Positions 1-7,914 are shown, numbered from the stretch's first letter. The stretch is DNA of 9,854 nucleotides from UMGS172 sp045651745 (GCA_045651745.1 JAZRSW010000076.1:1-9854), one strand, 5' to 3'. Numbers and translations are program-made. The notes: a model not told the origin generated them from the sequence alone.

Positions 1-2
1 AG

Positions 3-1391
3 GCGGTTGTTAATGATAATATTGTATTCATTTTGCGTGACCAGGTTGGCGGTAAGTTCGAAAATTACGAGTTCTGCTATAAAGAAGGTATTAAGGACTA
101 CGTCACCGAAACTGTTGCCGATAAGGGATTGACTCCCGTACAGTTCTGGCAGACCGAGCGTAAAGGTCGCGACCGCGACGATAAGCCTGAATATAAAGTC
201 AAAATCAACGCTGCTTTGAGTTTTTCAAATCAGGTTCAGTTGAAAGAATACTATCATAACTCCAGTTGGTTGGAGCATGGCGGTTCACCTGAAAGGGCAG
301 TAAGAAACGCCTTCGTTTATCAGATTGATAAGTATATCAAAGATACCAACAAATACACTAAAAATGAGAGCAAAATTACATTCCAGGATGTTGAAGAGTG
401 TTTGGTGCTTTGTATATCGTCATTCTCAACTCAAACATCTTACGAAAACCAAACCAAAAAGGCAATTACCAATAAATTTATCGGCGATGCTATGACCGAG
501 TTTTTCCGTCATCAGTTAGAGGTTTATTTCATTGAAAATAAAGAAGACGCCGAGAAAATTGCCAATCAGGTGCTGATTAACAAACGTAGCCGTGAAAAAA
601 GTGAAAAGGAAAGATTAAATCTTAAAAAGACACTTTCTACTTCCAATGATATGTTAAGCCGTATTGAAAAGTTTGTCGATTGCCGTTCAAAGGACGTCAA
701 TGAACGTGAACTTTTCATAGTTGAGGGTGATTCGGCTTTAGGCTCTGTTAAGTTGGCACGTAATGCCGAATTTCAGGCAGTTATCCCGGTAAGAGGTAAA
801 ATCTTAAACTGCTTAAAAGCAGATTACGATAAAATTTTCAAGAGTGAAATTATTACTAATCTTATTAAGGTTTTGGGTTGCGGTGTTGAGGTTAAGTCCA
901 AAGCAAACAAGGATTTATCAACATTTGACTTAAATCAACTTCGTTGGAATAAAGTTATAATCTGCACCGATGCCGATGAAGACGGTTTCCATATCAGAAC
1001 ACTTATTTTAACTATGATTTACCGCCTAATACCTACTTTGATTGAGGTTGGAAAGGTATTTATCGCAGAAACTCCGTTGTATGAAATTACTACAAAGGAC
1101 AAGACTTATTTTGCCTATGACGAAAAGGAAAAGGCAGATATTATGACCAATATGGTCGGCGACCAAAAGCATACCATTCAGCGTTCAAAAGGTCTTGGTG
1201 AAAACCAACCCGATATGATGAGTTTGACTACTATGAACCCCGAAACTCGCCGTTTGGTTAAGGTCAGTCCCGAAGAAGCCGAGCAAACAGCAATATTCTT
1301 TGATATGTTACTCGGTGACGACATTGATGCACGTAAGGAAATCATAACCGAAAAAGGTTATCTTTACATTGCCGATGCCGATTTGAGTTAA
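3..1391 (+). CDS. parE: DNA topoisomerase IV-like subunit B (5' partial)
   Basis: B (ATPase/TOPRIM) subunit of a type II topoisomerase, which joins an A subunit to pass one DNA duplex through another using ATP. The reading frame is open to the left edge, so the GHKL ATPase domain is missing and about 463 codons remain. Visible in order: part of the transducer domain; a QTK loop (bases 450-458) matching the ATP-contacting lysine loop of GyrB/ParE; the TOPRIM domain with EGDSA (723-737), a PVRGKILN segment and DADEDG (969-986); then a C-terminal part with RSKGLGE and a TTMNPETR motif. The metal-binding acidic residues (Glu at 723, Asp at 969, 975 and 981) are all present. Unusual changes: EGDSALGS where EGDSAGGS is the norm, DADEDGFHIR for DADVDGAHIR, and GGSP in place of the usual GGTH transducer motif. 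The A subunit follows after 42 nt, suggesting one operon. Topo IV is preferred over gyrase because the partner lacks a GyrA-box; a gyrB paralogue cannot be excluded. Confidence 0.88.
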   Translation, partial: AVVNDNIVFILRDQVGGKFENYEFCYKEGIKDYVTETVADKGLTPVQFWQTERKGRDRDDKPEYKVKINAALSFSNQVQLKEYYHNSSWLEHGGSPERAVRNAFVYQIDKYIKDTNKYTKNESKITFQDVEECLVLCISSFSTQTSYENQTKKAITNKFIGDAMTEFFRHQLEVYFIENKEDAEKIANQVLINKRSREKSEKERLNLKKTLSTSNDMLSRIEKFVDCRSKDVNERELFIVEGDSALGSVKLARNAEFQAVIPVRGKILNCLKADYDKIFKSEIITNLIKVLGCGVEVKSKANKDLSTFDLNQLRWNKVIICTDADEDGFHIRTLILTMIYRLIPTLIEVGKVFIAETPLYEITTKDKTYFAYDEKEKADIMTNMVGDQKHTIQRSKGLGENQPDMMSLTTMNPETRRLVKVSPEEAEQTAIFFDMLLGDDIDARKEIITEKGYLYIADADLS

Positions 1392-1433
1392 ATTTTTATT
1401 ATTTTATAAAATCACTTTAAGAGGAGAGAAATT

Positions 1434-3674
1434 ATGCCTCCGAGAAAGAAAAAGCAGGCAGAAGTAAAAACTTCCGAGCCTATGGCTAATGCCTATATTG
1501 CCGGTGCCGGCACAGTTGTCGAGCAACCGATTACAAGAACACTCGAAACCAATTTTATGCCTTATGCAATGAGTGCGATTTTGTCCCGTGCAATCCCCGA
1601 GATTGACGGATTTAAGCCTTCCCACCGCAAACTTCTTTATACTATGTATAATATGGGACTTCTTAATGGGCAGAAGACTAAATCGGCAAACATTGTCGGA
1701 CAAACTATGCGTCTTAACCCGCACGGTGATGCCGCCATTTACGAAACAATGGTACGTTTGACCGTCGGTAATGAGGCGTTGTTGCACCCGTTTGTTGAGT
1801 CTAAGGGTAATATGGGTAAATCCTATTCGCGTGATATGGCTTATGCCGCACCGCGTTATACCGAGGCTAAATTGGCACCAGTTGCTGCCGAACTGTTTAA
1901 GGACATCGACAAAGATACCGTCGATATGGTGGATAACTATGACGGCTCTATGAAAGAGCCTTCACTGTTCCCCGTAACGTTCCCGTCGGTATTGGTTAAT
2001 GCAAACAACGGTATTGCCGTTGGTATGGCAAGTAAAATTTGCTCGTTTAACTTGGCAGAGGTTTGCAAAACCGAAATTGAGTTCATTAAAGACGATGAAA
2101 TCAACGTTGCCGATTATTTGTTGGCACCTGATTTTCCAATCGGCGGTGAACTTTTGTATGACCGTGCCGAAATTGAGAAAATATATAATACAGGCTCGGG
2201 CAGTGTTAAAATCCGCGCGGTTTACAGTTACGATAAATCGGCTAACTGTATTGATATTACCGAAATTCCGCCCTCAACTACTGTTGAAGCGATAATCGAA
2301 AAGATTATTGAACTTGTAAAACTTAAAAAAGTTACCGAGATTAATGATGTCCGTGACGAAACAGACCTTAAAGGTCTTAAAATTACGATTGACTTAAAAC
2401 GCGGTACCGATTATGAGAAGTTGATGCAAAAACTTTTCAAAATGACTCCGTTGCAGGACAGTTTTTCGTGTAACTTCAATATTCTCGTCGGCGGTGCACC
2501 GAAAGTAATGGGTGTTAAGGAAATTTTGACCGAGTGGACTGCATTCCGTGTTGACTGTGTAAAACGCAGAACGTTTTTTGAGTTGACCAAGGCTAAAGAA
2601 AAATACCACCTTTTAAAAGGTTTGCAGAAAATCTTACTTGATATTGACAAGGCTATTAAAATTGTTCGCGAAACTGCTGAGGAAAAGGAAGTTGTACCAA
2701 ACCTTATGATTGGTTTTGGTATTGACGAAATTCAGGCAGAATATGTTGCTGAAATCAAACTTCGTCATTTGAACCGAGAGTATATTTTAAAGCGTTTGGA
2801 TGATATTGAAAACCTCGAAAAGTTGATTGCCGAGTTAGAGGATATTCTGAATTCCCGCCGTAAAGTTCTTAATATCATTATTAAAGAACTTGAAGAGGTT
2901 ATCAAGAAATACGGTCAGGAACGTAAAACAAAAATCATTTCTGCCGAGGAAAACCAAATTACAGTAGAGGAAGAGGCAGTTCCTGATTATCCCGTGACCT
3001 TGTTCTACACAAAAGATGGATATTTCAAGAAAATCACACCGCAGTCACTTCGTATGAGTGGTGAGCAAAAGTTAAAAGAGGGTGACGAAATTGTCACCAC
3101 GGTCGAAACCACTAATGATGTCGATTTGTTATTCTTTACCGACAAATGTCAGGTTTATAAGTCAAAAGCAAATGATTTTGAGGATACCAAGGCAAGCGTT
3201 TTGGGTGACTATGTACCGTCTAAACTTGGATTTGAAGATGGTGAAAAGCCGGTTGCTATGATTACAACGACCGATTACACCGGCTTTATGATGTTCTTCT
3301 TTACTAACGGACGTGTCGCAAAGGTTGGCCTTTCGGCTTATGCTACAAAGACCAACCGTAAAAAGTTGATTTCAGCCTATACCGATAAATTTGAATTGTG
3401 TAAGATTATGCACATACCCTCTGATTGTGAACTTGTTTTGAAATCTTCGTCAGGCAGAATGTTACTGCTTCACACTGGTGCGTTGCAGGTTAAAGCAACC
3501 AAGGATAACGGCGGTGTTGCAGTTATGACACAGAAAAAGGGTCAAAGATTGTTTGATGTTGTGCCCTTTACTGAAGGTATGTTCCAAAAACCTCACCGTT
3601 ACAGAACAAGAACACTTCCGGCTGCAGGTGCTTTGCCGTCGGCTGACGAGCAGGGTGAACAGTTAAAACTGTAA
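1434..3674 (+). CDS. parC: DNA topoisomerase IV-like subunit A
   Basis: Breakage-reunion subunit of a type II topoisomerase, 746 aa, within the usual ParC length range. The ATG is preceded by GGAGAG at 1423-1428 and the protein begins with a basic stretch (PPRKKK). The winged-helix domain carries SRAIPEIDGFKPSHRK (51-66), PHGDAAIYE (96-104) and the catalytic Arg141-Tyr142 in RYTEAKL. The tower follows, with NYDGSMKEP (168-176) and GIAVGMAS (193-200), then a coiled-coil/gate region around 380-500. The C-terminal domain (about 515-715) shows about four beta-pinwheel-like repeats and a basic tail. I see no GyrA-box (QRRGGKG-like), which argues for decatenation/relaxation rather than negative supercoiling. 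Oddities: the Arg of the usual VRDG motif is deleted; the conserved HPHGD is NPHGD; Ala100 and Glu104 sit where E. coli GyrA has Ser83 and Asp87; and the loop before the catalytic Tyr is about two residues longer than usual. It is probably cotranscribed with the B subunit gene just upstream. Confidence 0.92.
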   Translation: MPPRKKKQAEVKTSEPMANAYIAGAGTVVEQPITRTLETNFMPYAMSAILSRAIPEIDGFKPSHRKLLYTMYNMGLLNGQKTKSANIVGQTMRLNPHGDAAIYETMVRLTVGNEALLHPFVESKGNMGKSYSRDMAYAAPRYTEAKLAPVAAELFKDIDKDTVDMVDNYDGSMKEPSLFPVTFPSVLVNANNGIAVGMASKICSFNLAEVCKTEIEFIKDDEINVADYLLAPDFPIGGELLYDRAEIEKIYNTGSGSVKIRAVYSYDKSANCIDITEIPPSTTVEAIIEKIIELVKLKKVTEINDVRDETDLKGLKITIDLKRGTDYEKLMQKLFKMTPLQDSFSCNFNILVGGAPKVMGVKEILTEWTAFRVDCVKRRTFFELTKAKEKYHLLKGLQKILLDIDKAIKIVRETAEEKEVVPNLMIGFGIDEIQAEYVAEIKLRHLNREYILKRLDDIENLEKLIAELEDILNSRRKVLNIIIKELEEVIKKYGQERKTKIISAEENQITVEEEAVPDYPVTLFYTKDGYFKKITPQSLRMSGEQKLKEGDEIVTTVETTNDVDLLFFTDKCQVYKSKANDFEDTKASVLGDYVPSKLGFEDGEKPVAMITTTDYTGFMMFFFTNGRVAKVGLSAYATKTNRKKLISAYTDKFELCKIMHIPSDCELVLKSSSGRMLLLHTGALQVKATKDNGGVAVMTQKKGQRLFDVVPFTEGMFQKPHRYRTRTLPAAGALPSADEQGEQLKL

Positions 3675-3692
3675 ATTAGTACAAAAAACAAC

Positions 3693-3716
3693 GTGCTTCG
3701 GCTGTTGCCGAAGCAC
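3693..3716. terminator. Perfect 10-bp hairpin downstream of parC, T-tract only on the minus side
   Basis: GTGCTTCGGC (3693-3702), loop TGTT, GCCGAAGCAC (3707-3716). It begins 18 bases after the parC stop, as expected for a transcription terminator. However, the + strand continues TGGTCAGTTC with no T-run. The A-rich flank on the left (ACAAAAAACAA, 3681-3691) reads as TTGTTTTTTGT on the minus strand, so as an intrinsic terminator it faces leftward. It may still end or stabilise the parC mRNA by another route. Confidence 0.6.
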
Positions 3717-3719
3717 TGG

Positions 3720-3754
3720 TCAGTTCAAAATGCAAACGCTTCAATTTTAACTGA
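3720..3754. repeat. Imperfect inverted repeat upstream of the valS promoter
   Basis: TCAGTTCAAAAT (3720-3731) can pair with ATTTTAACTGA (3744-3754) with one bulged base and a 12-nt loop. A second, closely similar right arm, ATTTTAAACTGA, lies at 3762-3773 and pairs with the same left arm over all but one position. The element lies between the parC hairpin and the valS promoter, so it is outside the predicted valS transcript. It could be a protein-binding site, part of the 3' end of the parC transcript, or chance in AT-rich DNA. Confidence 0.3.
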
Positions 3755-3808
3755 CAAATCTATTTTAAACTGATTTTATGAAAATACGCTTGGAAACTAT
3801 TGTAAATA

Positions 3809-3837
3809 TTGACTTTTTTTGTCTGATGATATATTAT
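3809..3837 (+). promoter_or_regulatory. Sigma-A-type promoter for valS
   Basis: TTGACT (-35, 3809-3814) and TATTAT (-10, 3832-3837) are separated by 17 nt, with a T-run just after the -35. The predicted start is near 3844, giving a leader of about 27 nt before the valS ATG at 3871, with AAAGGA at 3856-3861 as ribosome binding site. The leader is too short to hold a T-box riboswitch. Confidence 0.65.
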
Positions 3838-3870
3838 ATCTCTAATAGTTTTCCGAAAGGATTGAAATAA

Positions 3871-6504
3871 ATGGCAAAAGAACTTGAAAAGGTATATAAT
3901 CCGTCCGCCGTTGAGGATAGGACTTATGATTTTTGGCTTAAAGGCAACTATTTTCACGCTGAGGTAGACCAAAAGAAAAAGCCGTATACCATTGTTATCC
4001 CGCCACCGAACATTACCGGTCAGCTTCATATGGGACATGCTTTGGATGAAACCTTGCAGGATATTCTCATTCGTTGGAAGAGAATGCAGGGTTATTCGGC
4101 TTTGTGGCTTCCCGGTACCGACCACGCTTCAATTGCTACCGAGGCTAAAATTGTTGAGGCTATGCGTGCTGAAGGTATTTCCAAAGAGGATATCGGCCGT
4201 GAAAAATTCTTGGAAAGAGCTTGGGCTTGGAAAGAAAAGTTTGGCGGCAGAATTATTGAACAGTTAAAGAAGTTAGGTACTTCTTGCGACTGGGAAAGAG
4301 AACGTTTTACACTTGACGAGGGCTGTTCAAAAGCCGTTCGTGAGGTTTTTGTCCGCCTTTACGAAAAAGGTCTTATTTACCGCGGTGAGCGTATTATCAA
4401 CTGGTGTCCGCATTGCTTGACTTCAATTTCGGATGCAGAGGTTGATTATAGCGAAAAGGACGGCAACTTCTGGCATCTTCGTTATCCCATTACCGGTACT
4501 GACGAGTTTATTGAGCTTGCAACAACCCGTCCCGAAACCTTGTTGGGCGATACTGCTGTTGCAGTTCATCCTGATGACGAAAGATATAAGCATTTGGTTG
4601 GTAAAACAGTTACTTTGCCCTTGGTTGGCAGAGAAATTCCCGTTGTTGCCGATACTTATGTTGAAATGGATTTCGGTACAGGTGTTGTTAAAATCACTCC
4701 TGCACACGACCCCAATGACTTTGAAGTTGGTCTTCGTCATAACTTACCCATTATCAATGTAATGACCGACGATGCTCATATTAATGAGTACGGTGGAAAA
4801 TATGAGGGTATGGACCGCTATGAAGCTCGTAAGGCAATGGTAGCCGACCTTGAAGAAGGCGGATATCTTGTAAAGGTTGAGCCTATGAAACATAACGTCG
4901 GTAGTTGCTACCGTTGTTCAACCGTTGTTGAGCCGCGTATTTCAAAGCAGTGGTTTGTTAAAATGCAACCGCTTGCAGAGCCTGCAATTGATGTTGTTAA
5001 AAAGGGTGAAATCAAGCTTATTCCGGGCAGATTTGAAAAGACCTACTATAACTGGATGGAAAACATTAAAGACTGGTGTATTTCCCGTCAGCTTTGGTGG
5101 GGTCATAGAATTCCCGCTTGGTACTGTGACGAGTGCGGTGAAACTACCGTCAGCCGTACTGATGTTGATGTTTGTCCTAAGTGCGGTGGCAAGGTACGTA
5201 TGGATGAGGATACCTTGGATACTTGGTTCTCATCTGCACTTTGGCCGTTCTCAACTTTGGGTTGGCCCGAAAACAATATTGATTTAAAATATTTCTACCC
5301 CACAAGTACGCTTGTTACGGGTTATGATATTATTTTCTTCTGGGTTGCCCGTATGATTTTTTCGGGTTTGGAATATACCGGCAAAGCACCGTTTGATACC
5401 GTTCTTTTCCATGGTATTGTTCGTGACGCTCAGGGTAGAAAAATGTCTAAATCCTTGGGTAACGGTATTGACCCGCTTGAAGAAATTGAAAAGTACGGCG
5501 CTGATGCACTTCGCTTTACCTTGGCAACCGGTAACACACCGGGTAACGATATGCGTTATTCTGCCGAGCGCGTTGAGGCAAGCCGTAACTTTGCCAATAA
5601 ACTTTGGAACGCTGCGCGCTTCGTTTTGATGAATTTGGATGAGAACGAGCCTGCACCGTATATCCCCGAAAACCTTGCTTTAGAGGATAAGTGGGTACTT
5701 TCTAAGTTTAATAACGTCGTAAAAGAGGTTACCGAAAACCTTGATAAGTTTGAAATCGGTCTTGCAGTTTCCAAACTTTATGACTTCATTTGGGATGTTT
5801 ACTGTGATTGGTATATTGAGCTTACAAAGGTACGCTTGAACTCTGATGACGCAGAACAAAAGGCAACCGCAAAGGCAGTTTTGGTATACGTTTTGTCCAA
5901 TACTTTGAAGTTATTGCATCCCTTTATGCCGTTCATTACCGAAGAAATTTGGCAGGCACTCCCTCACGAGGGTGAGACCATTATGGTATCAAGTTGGCCT
6001 ACGGCTTGTGATTGCTTGAACTTCGCTTTCGATGAGGCAGAGTTTGAAAAGGTTATGAATGTTATTAAGGCTGTTCGTAACCGCAGAGCAGAAATGAACG
6101 TTCCGCCCTCTAAAAAGGCTAAATTGTTCATTACTACCGATGCTAAAGATACATTTCTTGACTGTGCAGTGTTTATGACCCGCTTGGCTTCAGCTTCAGA
6201 GGTTGAAGTATCGGCTGACAGTGTTGATGTTGAGGGTGCTGTCCGCGTTGTTACCACTGATGCAGTTGTTCAAATTCCGTTGAACGAACTTGTTGATTTT
6301 ACAAAAGAATTAGAGCGTTTAAATAAGGAATTGGCTGCAGCCGAAAAGGATAGAGATTTCTTTGGTTCGAAGCTTAATAATGAGGCATTTATGGCAAAAG
6401 CGCCTGAAAAGGTTGTTGCCGTACAGCGTGAGTCTTATCAAAAGGCAGTTGACAAGATTGCTTTGCTCGAGGCTTCTATTGCTGATATTAAGTCTAAAAT
6501 GTAA
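3871..6504 (+). CDS. valS: Valyl-tRNA synthetase
   Basis: Class I aminoacyl-tRNA synthetase that charges tRNA-Val in the cytoplasm; 877 aa, the normal bacterial length. The catalytic Rossmann fold shows PPPNITG (44-50) and the HIGH motif as HMGH (53-56), with KMSKS at 524-528. The inserted CP1 editing domain, which hydrolyses mischarged Thr-tRNA, is present: TTRPET (218-223) and HDPND (279-283) are typical of the editing pocket. A four-cysteine zinc knuckle follows (Cys419, Cys422, Cys435, Cys438). The anticodon-binding helical domain spans about 600-740. The last 65 or so residues, rich in Lys, Glu and Ala, form the coiled-coil arm characteristic of bacterial ValRS. The ATG has AAAGGA nine bases upstream and its own promoter at 3809-3837. 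Nothing is missing. A strong terminator follows directly, with folC beyond it. Many Firmicutes valS genes carry a T-box leader; none is seen here. Confidence 0.98.
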   Translation: MAKELEKVYNPSAVEDRTYDFWLKGNYFHAEVDQKKKPYTIVIPPPNITGQLHMGHALDETLQDILIRWKRMQGYSALWLPGTDHASIATEAKIVEAMRAEGISKEDIGREKFLERAWAWKEKFGGRIIEQLKKLGTSCDWERERFTLDEGCSKAVREVFVRLYEKGLIYRGERIINWCPHCLTSISDAEVDYSEKDGNFWHLRYPITGTDEFIELATTRPETLLGDTAVAVHPDDERYKHLVGKTVTLPLVGREIPVVADTYVEMDFGTGVVKITPAHDPNDFEVGLRHNLPIINVMTDDAHINEYGGKYEGMDRYEARKAMVADLEEGGYLVKVEPMKHNVGSCYRCSTVVEPRISKQWFVKMQPLAEPAIDVVKKGEIKLIPGRFEKTYYNWMENIKDWCISRQLWWGHRIPAWYCDECGETTVSRTDVDVCPKCGGKVRMDEDTLDTWFSSALWPFSTLGWPENNIDLKYFYPTSTLVTGYDIIFFWVARMIFSGLEYTGKAPFDTVLFHGIVRDAQGRKMSKSLGNGIDPLEEIEKYGADALRFTLATGNTPGNDMRYSAERVEASRNFANKLWNAARFVLMNLDENEPAPYIPENLALEDKWVLSKFNNVVKEVTENLDKFEIGLAVSKLYDFIWDVYCDWYIELTKVRLNSDDAEQKATAKAVLVYVLSNTLKLLHPFMPFITEEIWQALPHEGETIMVSSWPTACDCLNFAFDEAEFEKVMNVIKAVRNRRAEMNVPPSKKAKLFITTDAKDTFLDCAVFMTRLASASEVEVSADSVDVEGAVRVVTTDAVVQIPLNELVDFTKELERLNKELAAAEKDRDFFGSKLNNEAFMAKAPEKVVAVQRESYQKAVDKIALLEASIADIKSKM

Positions 6505-6508
6505 TTTT

Positions 6509-6537
6509 AAAAGCGGACGGAAAACCGTCCGCTTTTT
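6509..6537 (+). terminator. Intrinsic terminator after valS
   Basis: The stem GCGGACGG (6513-6520) pairs with CCGTCCGC (6525-6532) around an AAAA loop, extended by flanking A:T pairs to 12 bp, and ends in TTTTT (6533-6537). It starts four bases after the valS stop and ends only six bases before the folC ribosome binding site. Confidence 0.92.
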
Positions 6538-6554
6538 CAAAATGAGGTGTTTTA

Positions 6555-7823
6555 ATGCTTTATACTGAGGCATTACAATATATCCATTCGCTGATGCGTT
6601 TTGGTTCAAGACCGGGGTTGGAACGGATTACCGAATTGCTTAAAGTTTTAGGCAATCCGCAGGATGATTTGAATATTATTCACGTTGCGGGCACTAACGG
6701 TAAAGGCTCAACTTCCACTATGATTAGCAGTGTTTTGCAATCGTCAGGAAAGAAAACCGGACTTTACATCTCACCCTTTGTAACCGAGTTTAATGAGCGA
6801 ATTCAAATTAACGGTAAGTATATTTCTAACGAAGATTTAGGTGTGTATACCGAAAGGGTGAAATCGGCAGTTGAGTCAATTTCTAATGACGATTGCCCGA
6901 TAACCGAGTTTGAGTTTATCACAGCAGTGGCGCTTTTGTATTTTAAAGAGCAGGGTTGCGATGCGGTTGTGTTAGAGGTAGGTTTGGGTGGAAGACTTGA
7001 TGCTACTAACGTTATAAAAACGCCGAAAGTTTCGGTTATTACGAGAATCGCACTCGACCATACAGGAATTTTGGGCGAAACCGAGGCTGAAATAGCATTT
7101 GAAAAATGCGGTATTATAAAAAAGGATTGTCCCGTTGTAACAACTTTGGATAATTCACTTGAAAGTTTAGAGGTCATAAGAAAAACAACCAAAACTTTAA
7201 ATTGCGACCTTAAAGTTACCGATAAAAAAGATGTCAACTTGATTAGTGCAGATATTTTCGGCAGTGAGTTTTTGTGGCAGGGAGAAACATATAAACTGAA
7301 ATTAGCAGGTAAGCATCAAATCAGTAACGCTTTAAACGTTATTTCAGCAGTAAAGGTCGCATTTCCCGAAATTTCGCTTGATGCAATCAAACAAGGCTTG
7401 GAAAACGCCGTTTTTCCTGCTCGGTGCGAGGTAATATCGAAAGAACCTTTGGTTATTTTAGATGGCTCGCATAACCCTAACGGGACATCGGCTTTAAACG
7501 AACTTTTGACCGATTCCGATATTAAAAATTCAACTGCAATTGTCGGCTTTATGGCTGATAAGGACGTAAGCGATGCGTTACAGTGTTTAAAGCAAAAATT
7601 TGATAAAATAATTGCTGTTAAGGTTGAGTCAAATTCGAGAACAATGGAAGCCGAAGACCTTGCAATTCTTTGTAAAGGTATTTGTGACAATGTAACTGTC
7701 GCCGAAAGTTACGAAAAAGCACTTGAATTAGTAAAAGAAGACAGTAAGGTTATTGTTTTCGGCTCGCTTTACTTGGCAGGGGATATAAGACCGTTGTTGT
7801 TAAATCGTTTTCGACAAAAATAG
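6555..7823 (+). CDS. folC: Folylpolyglutamate synthase / dihydrofolate synthase
   Basis: Mur-ligase-family enzyme that adds glutamate to folates with ATP; bacterial FolC often also makes dihydrofolate from dihydropteroate. It is 422 aa, the usual length. Visible motifs: P-loop AGTNGKGS (45-52); the folate-side loop YISPFVTEFNERI (71-83); EVGLGGRLDATN (141-152); LDHTGILG (167-174); EKCGIIK (183-189), in the region that carries the carbamylated lysine in the family; KHQISNALN (253-261); and LDGSHNP (302-308) at the start of the C-terminal domain, with Ser where Ala is common. The ATG at 6555 has GAGGTG at 6544-6549. The valS-folC order is as in Bacillus subtilis. A terminator lies immediately upstream and no promoter fits between it and the gene, so expression probably depends on read-through from valS. 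Whether it has one or both activities cannot be read from the motifs alone. Confidence 0.96.
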   Translation: MLYTEALQYIHSLMRFGSRPGLERITELLKVLGNPQDDLNIIHVAGTNGKGSTSTMISSVLQSSGKKTGLYISPFVTEFNERIQINGKYISNEDLGVYTERVKSAVESISNDDCPITEFEFITAVALLYFKEQGCDAVVLEVGLGGRLDATNVIKTPKVSVITRIALDHTGILGETEAEIAFEKCGIIKKDCPVVTTLDNSLESLEVIRKTTKTLNCDLKVTDKKDVNLISADIFGSEFLWQGETYKLKLAGKHQISNALNVISAVKVAFPEISLDAIKQGLENAVFPARCEVISKEPLVILDGSHNPNGTSALNELLTDSDIKNSTAIVGFMADKDVSDALQCLKQKFDKIIAVKVESNSRTMEAEDLAILCKGICDNVTVAESYEKALELVKEDSKVIVFGSLYLAGDIRPLLLNRFRQK

Positions 7824-7863
7824 TGTAGTTTTTCACCTATATTACAACAAAATATTCTTAAGT

Positions 7864-7901
7864 AATCCGCTATTATTATAGATAGCGGATTTTTTATTTT
7901 T
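7864..7901 (+). terminator. Intrinsic terminator after folC
   Basis: The stem AATCCGCTAT (7864-7873) and ATAGCGGATT (7882-7891) encloses an 8-nt loop. It is followed by an interrupted T-tract: six T's at 7890-7895, one A, five T's at 7897-7901. It ends the valS-folC unit 41 bases after the folC stop and separates it from the spoIIA operon. Confidence 0.9.
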
Positions 7902-7914
7902 AAAAAGGGAAGTA
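7884..7914 (+). promoter_or_regulatory. Possible sigma-H-like promoter for the spoIIA operon
   Basis: In Bacillus subtilis spoIIA is transcribed by sigma-H, whose consensus is roughly RnAGGAwWW, 11-12 nt, RnnGAATww. AGCGGATTT (7884-7892) matches eight of nine positions and AGGGAAGTA (7906-7914) all but one, with a 13-nt spacer, one longer than usual. The start would fall near 7919, just before the spoIIAA ribosome binding site. The -35 part lies in the 3' arm of the folC terminator. The match is weak and the region AT-rich, so this is only a candidate; no sigma-A-type promoter was seen in the gap. Confidence 0.28.

Noticed and set aside
33..35. TTG as the real start of the topoisomerase B subunit
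   Set aside because: The frame is open to the left edge and the sequence upstream continues the transducer domain; the gene is simply cut by the window.
3..3674. Calling the pair gyrB-gyrA
   Set aside because: No GyrA-box, a reduced C-terminal domain, and proximity to valS rather than dnaA-recF genes in the visible part; but only phylogeny would settle it.
4423..4740. Minus-strand open frame of 105 codons inside valS (and similar antisense frames in folC and parC)
   Set aside because: Composition follows the sense gene, no ribosome binding site or recognisable protein, and the sense gene is fully conserved there.
6449..6480. TTGACA near the 3' end of valS as a folC promoter
   Set aside because: It encodes Val-Asp in the ValRS coiled coil, the best -10 (TTCTAT, 6474-6479) is 19 nt away and poor, and the transcript would still pass through the terminator.
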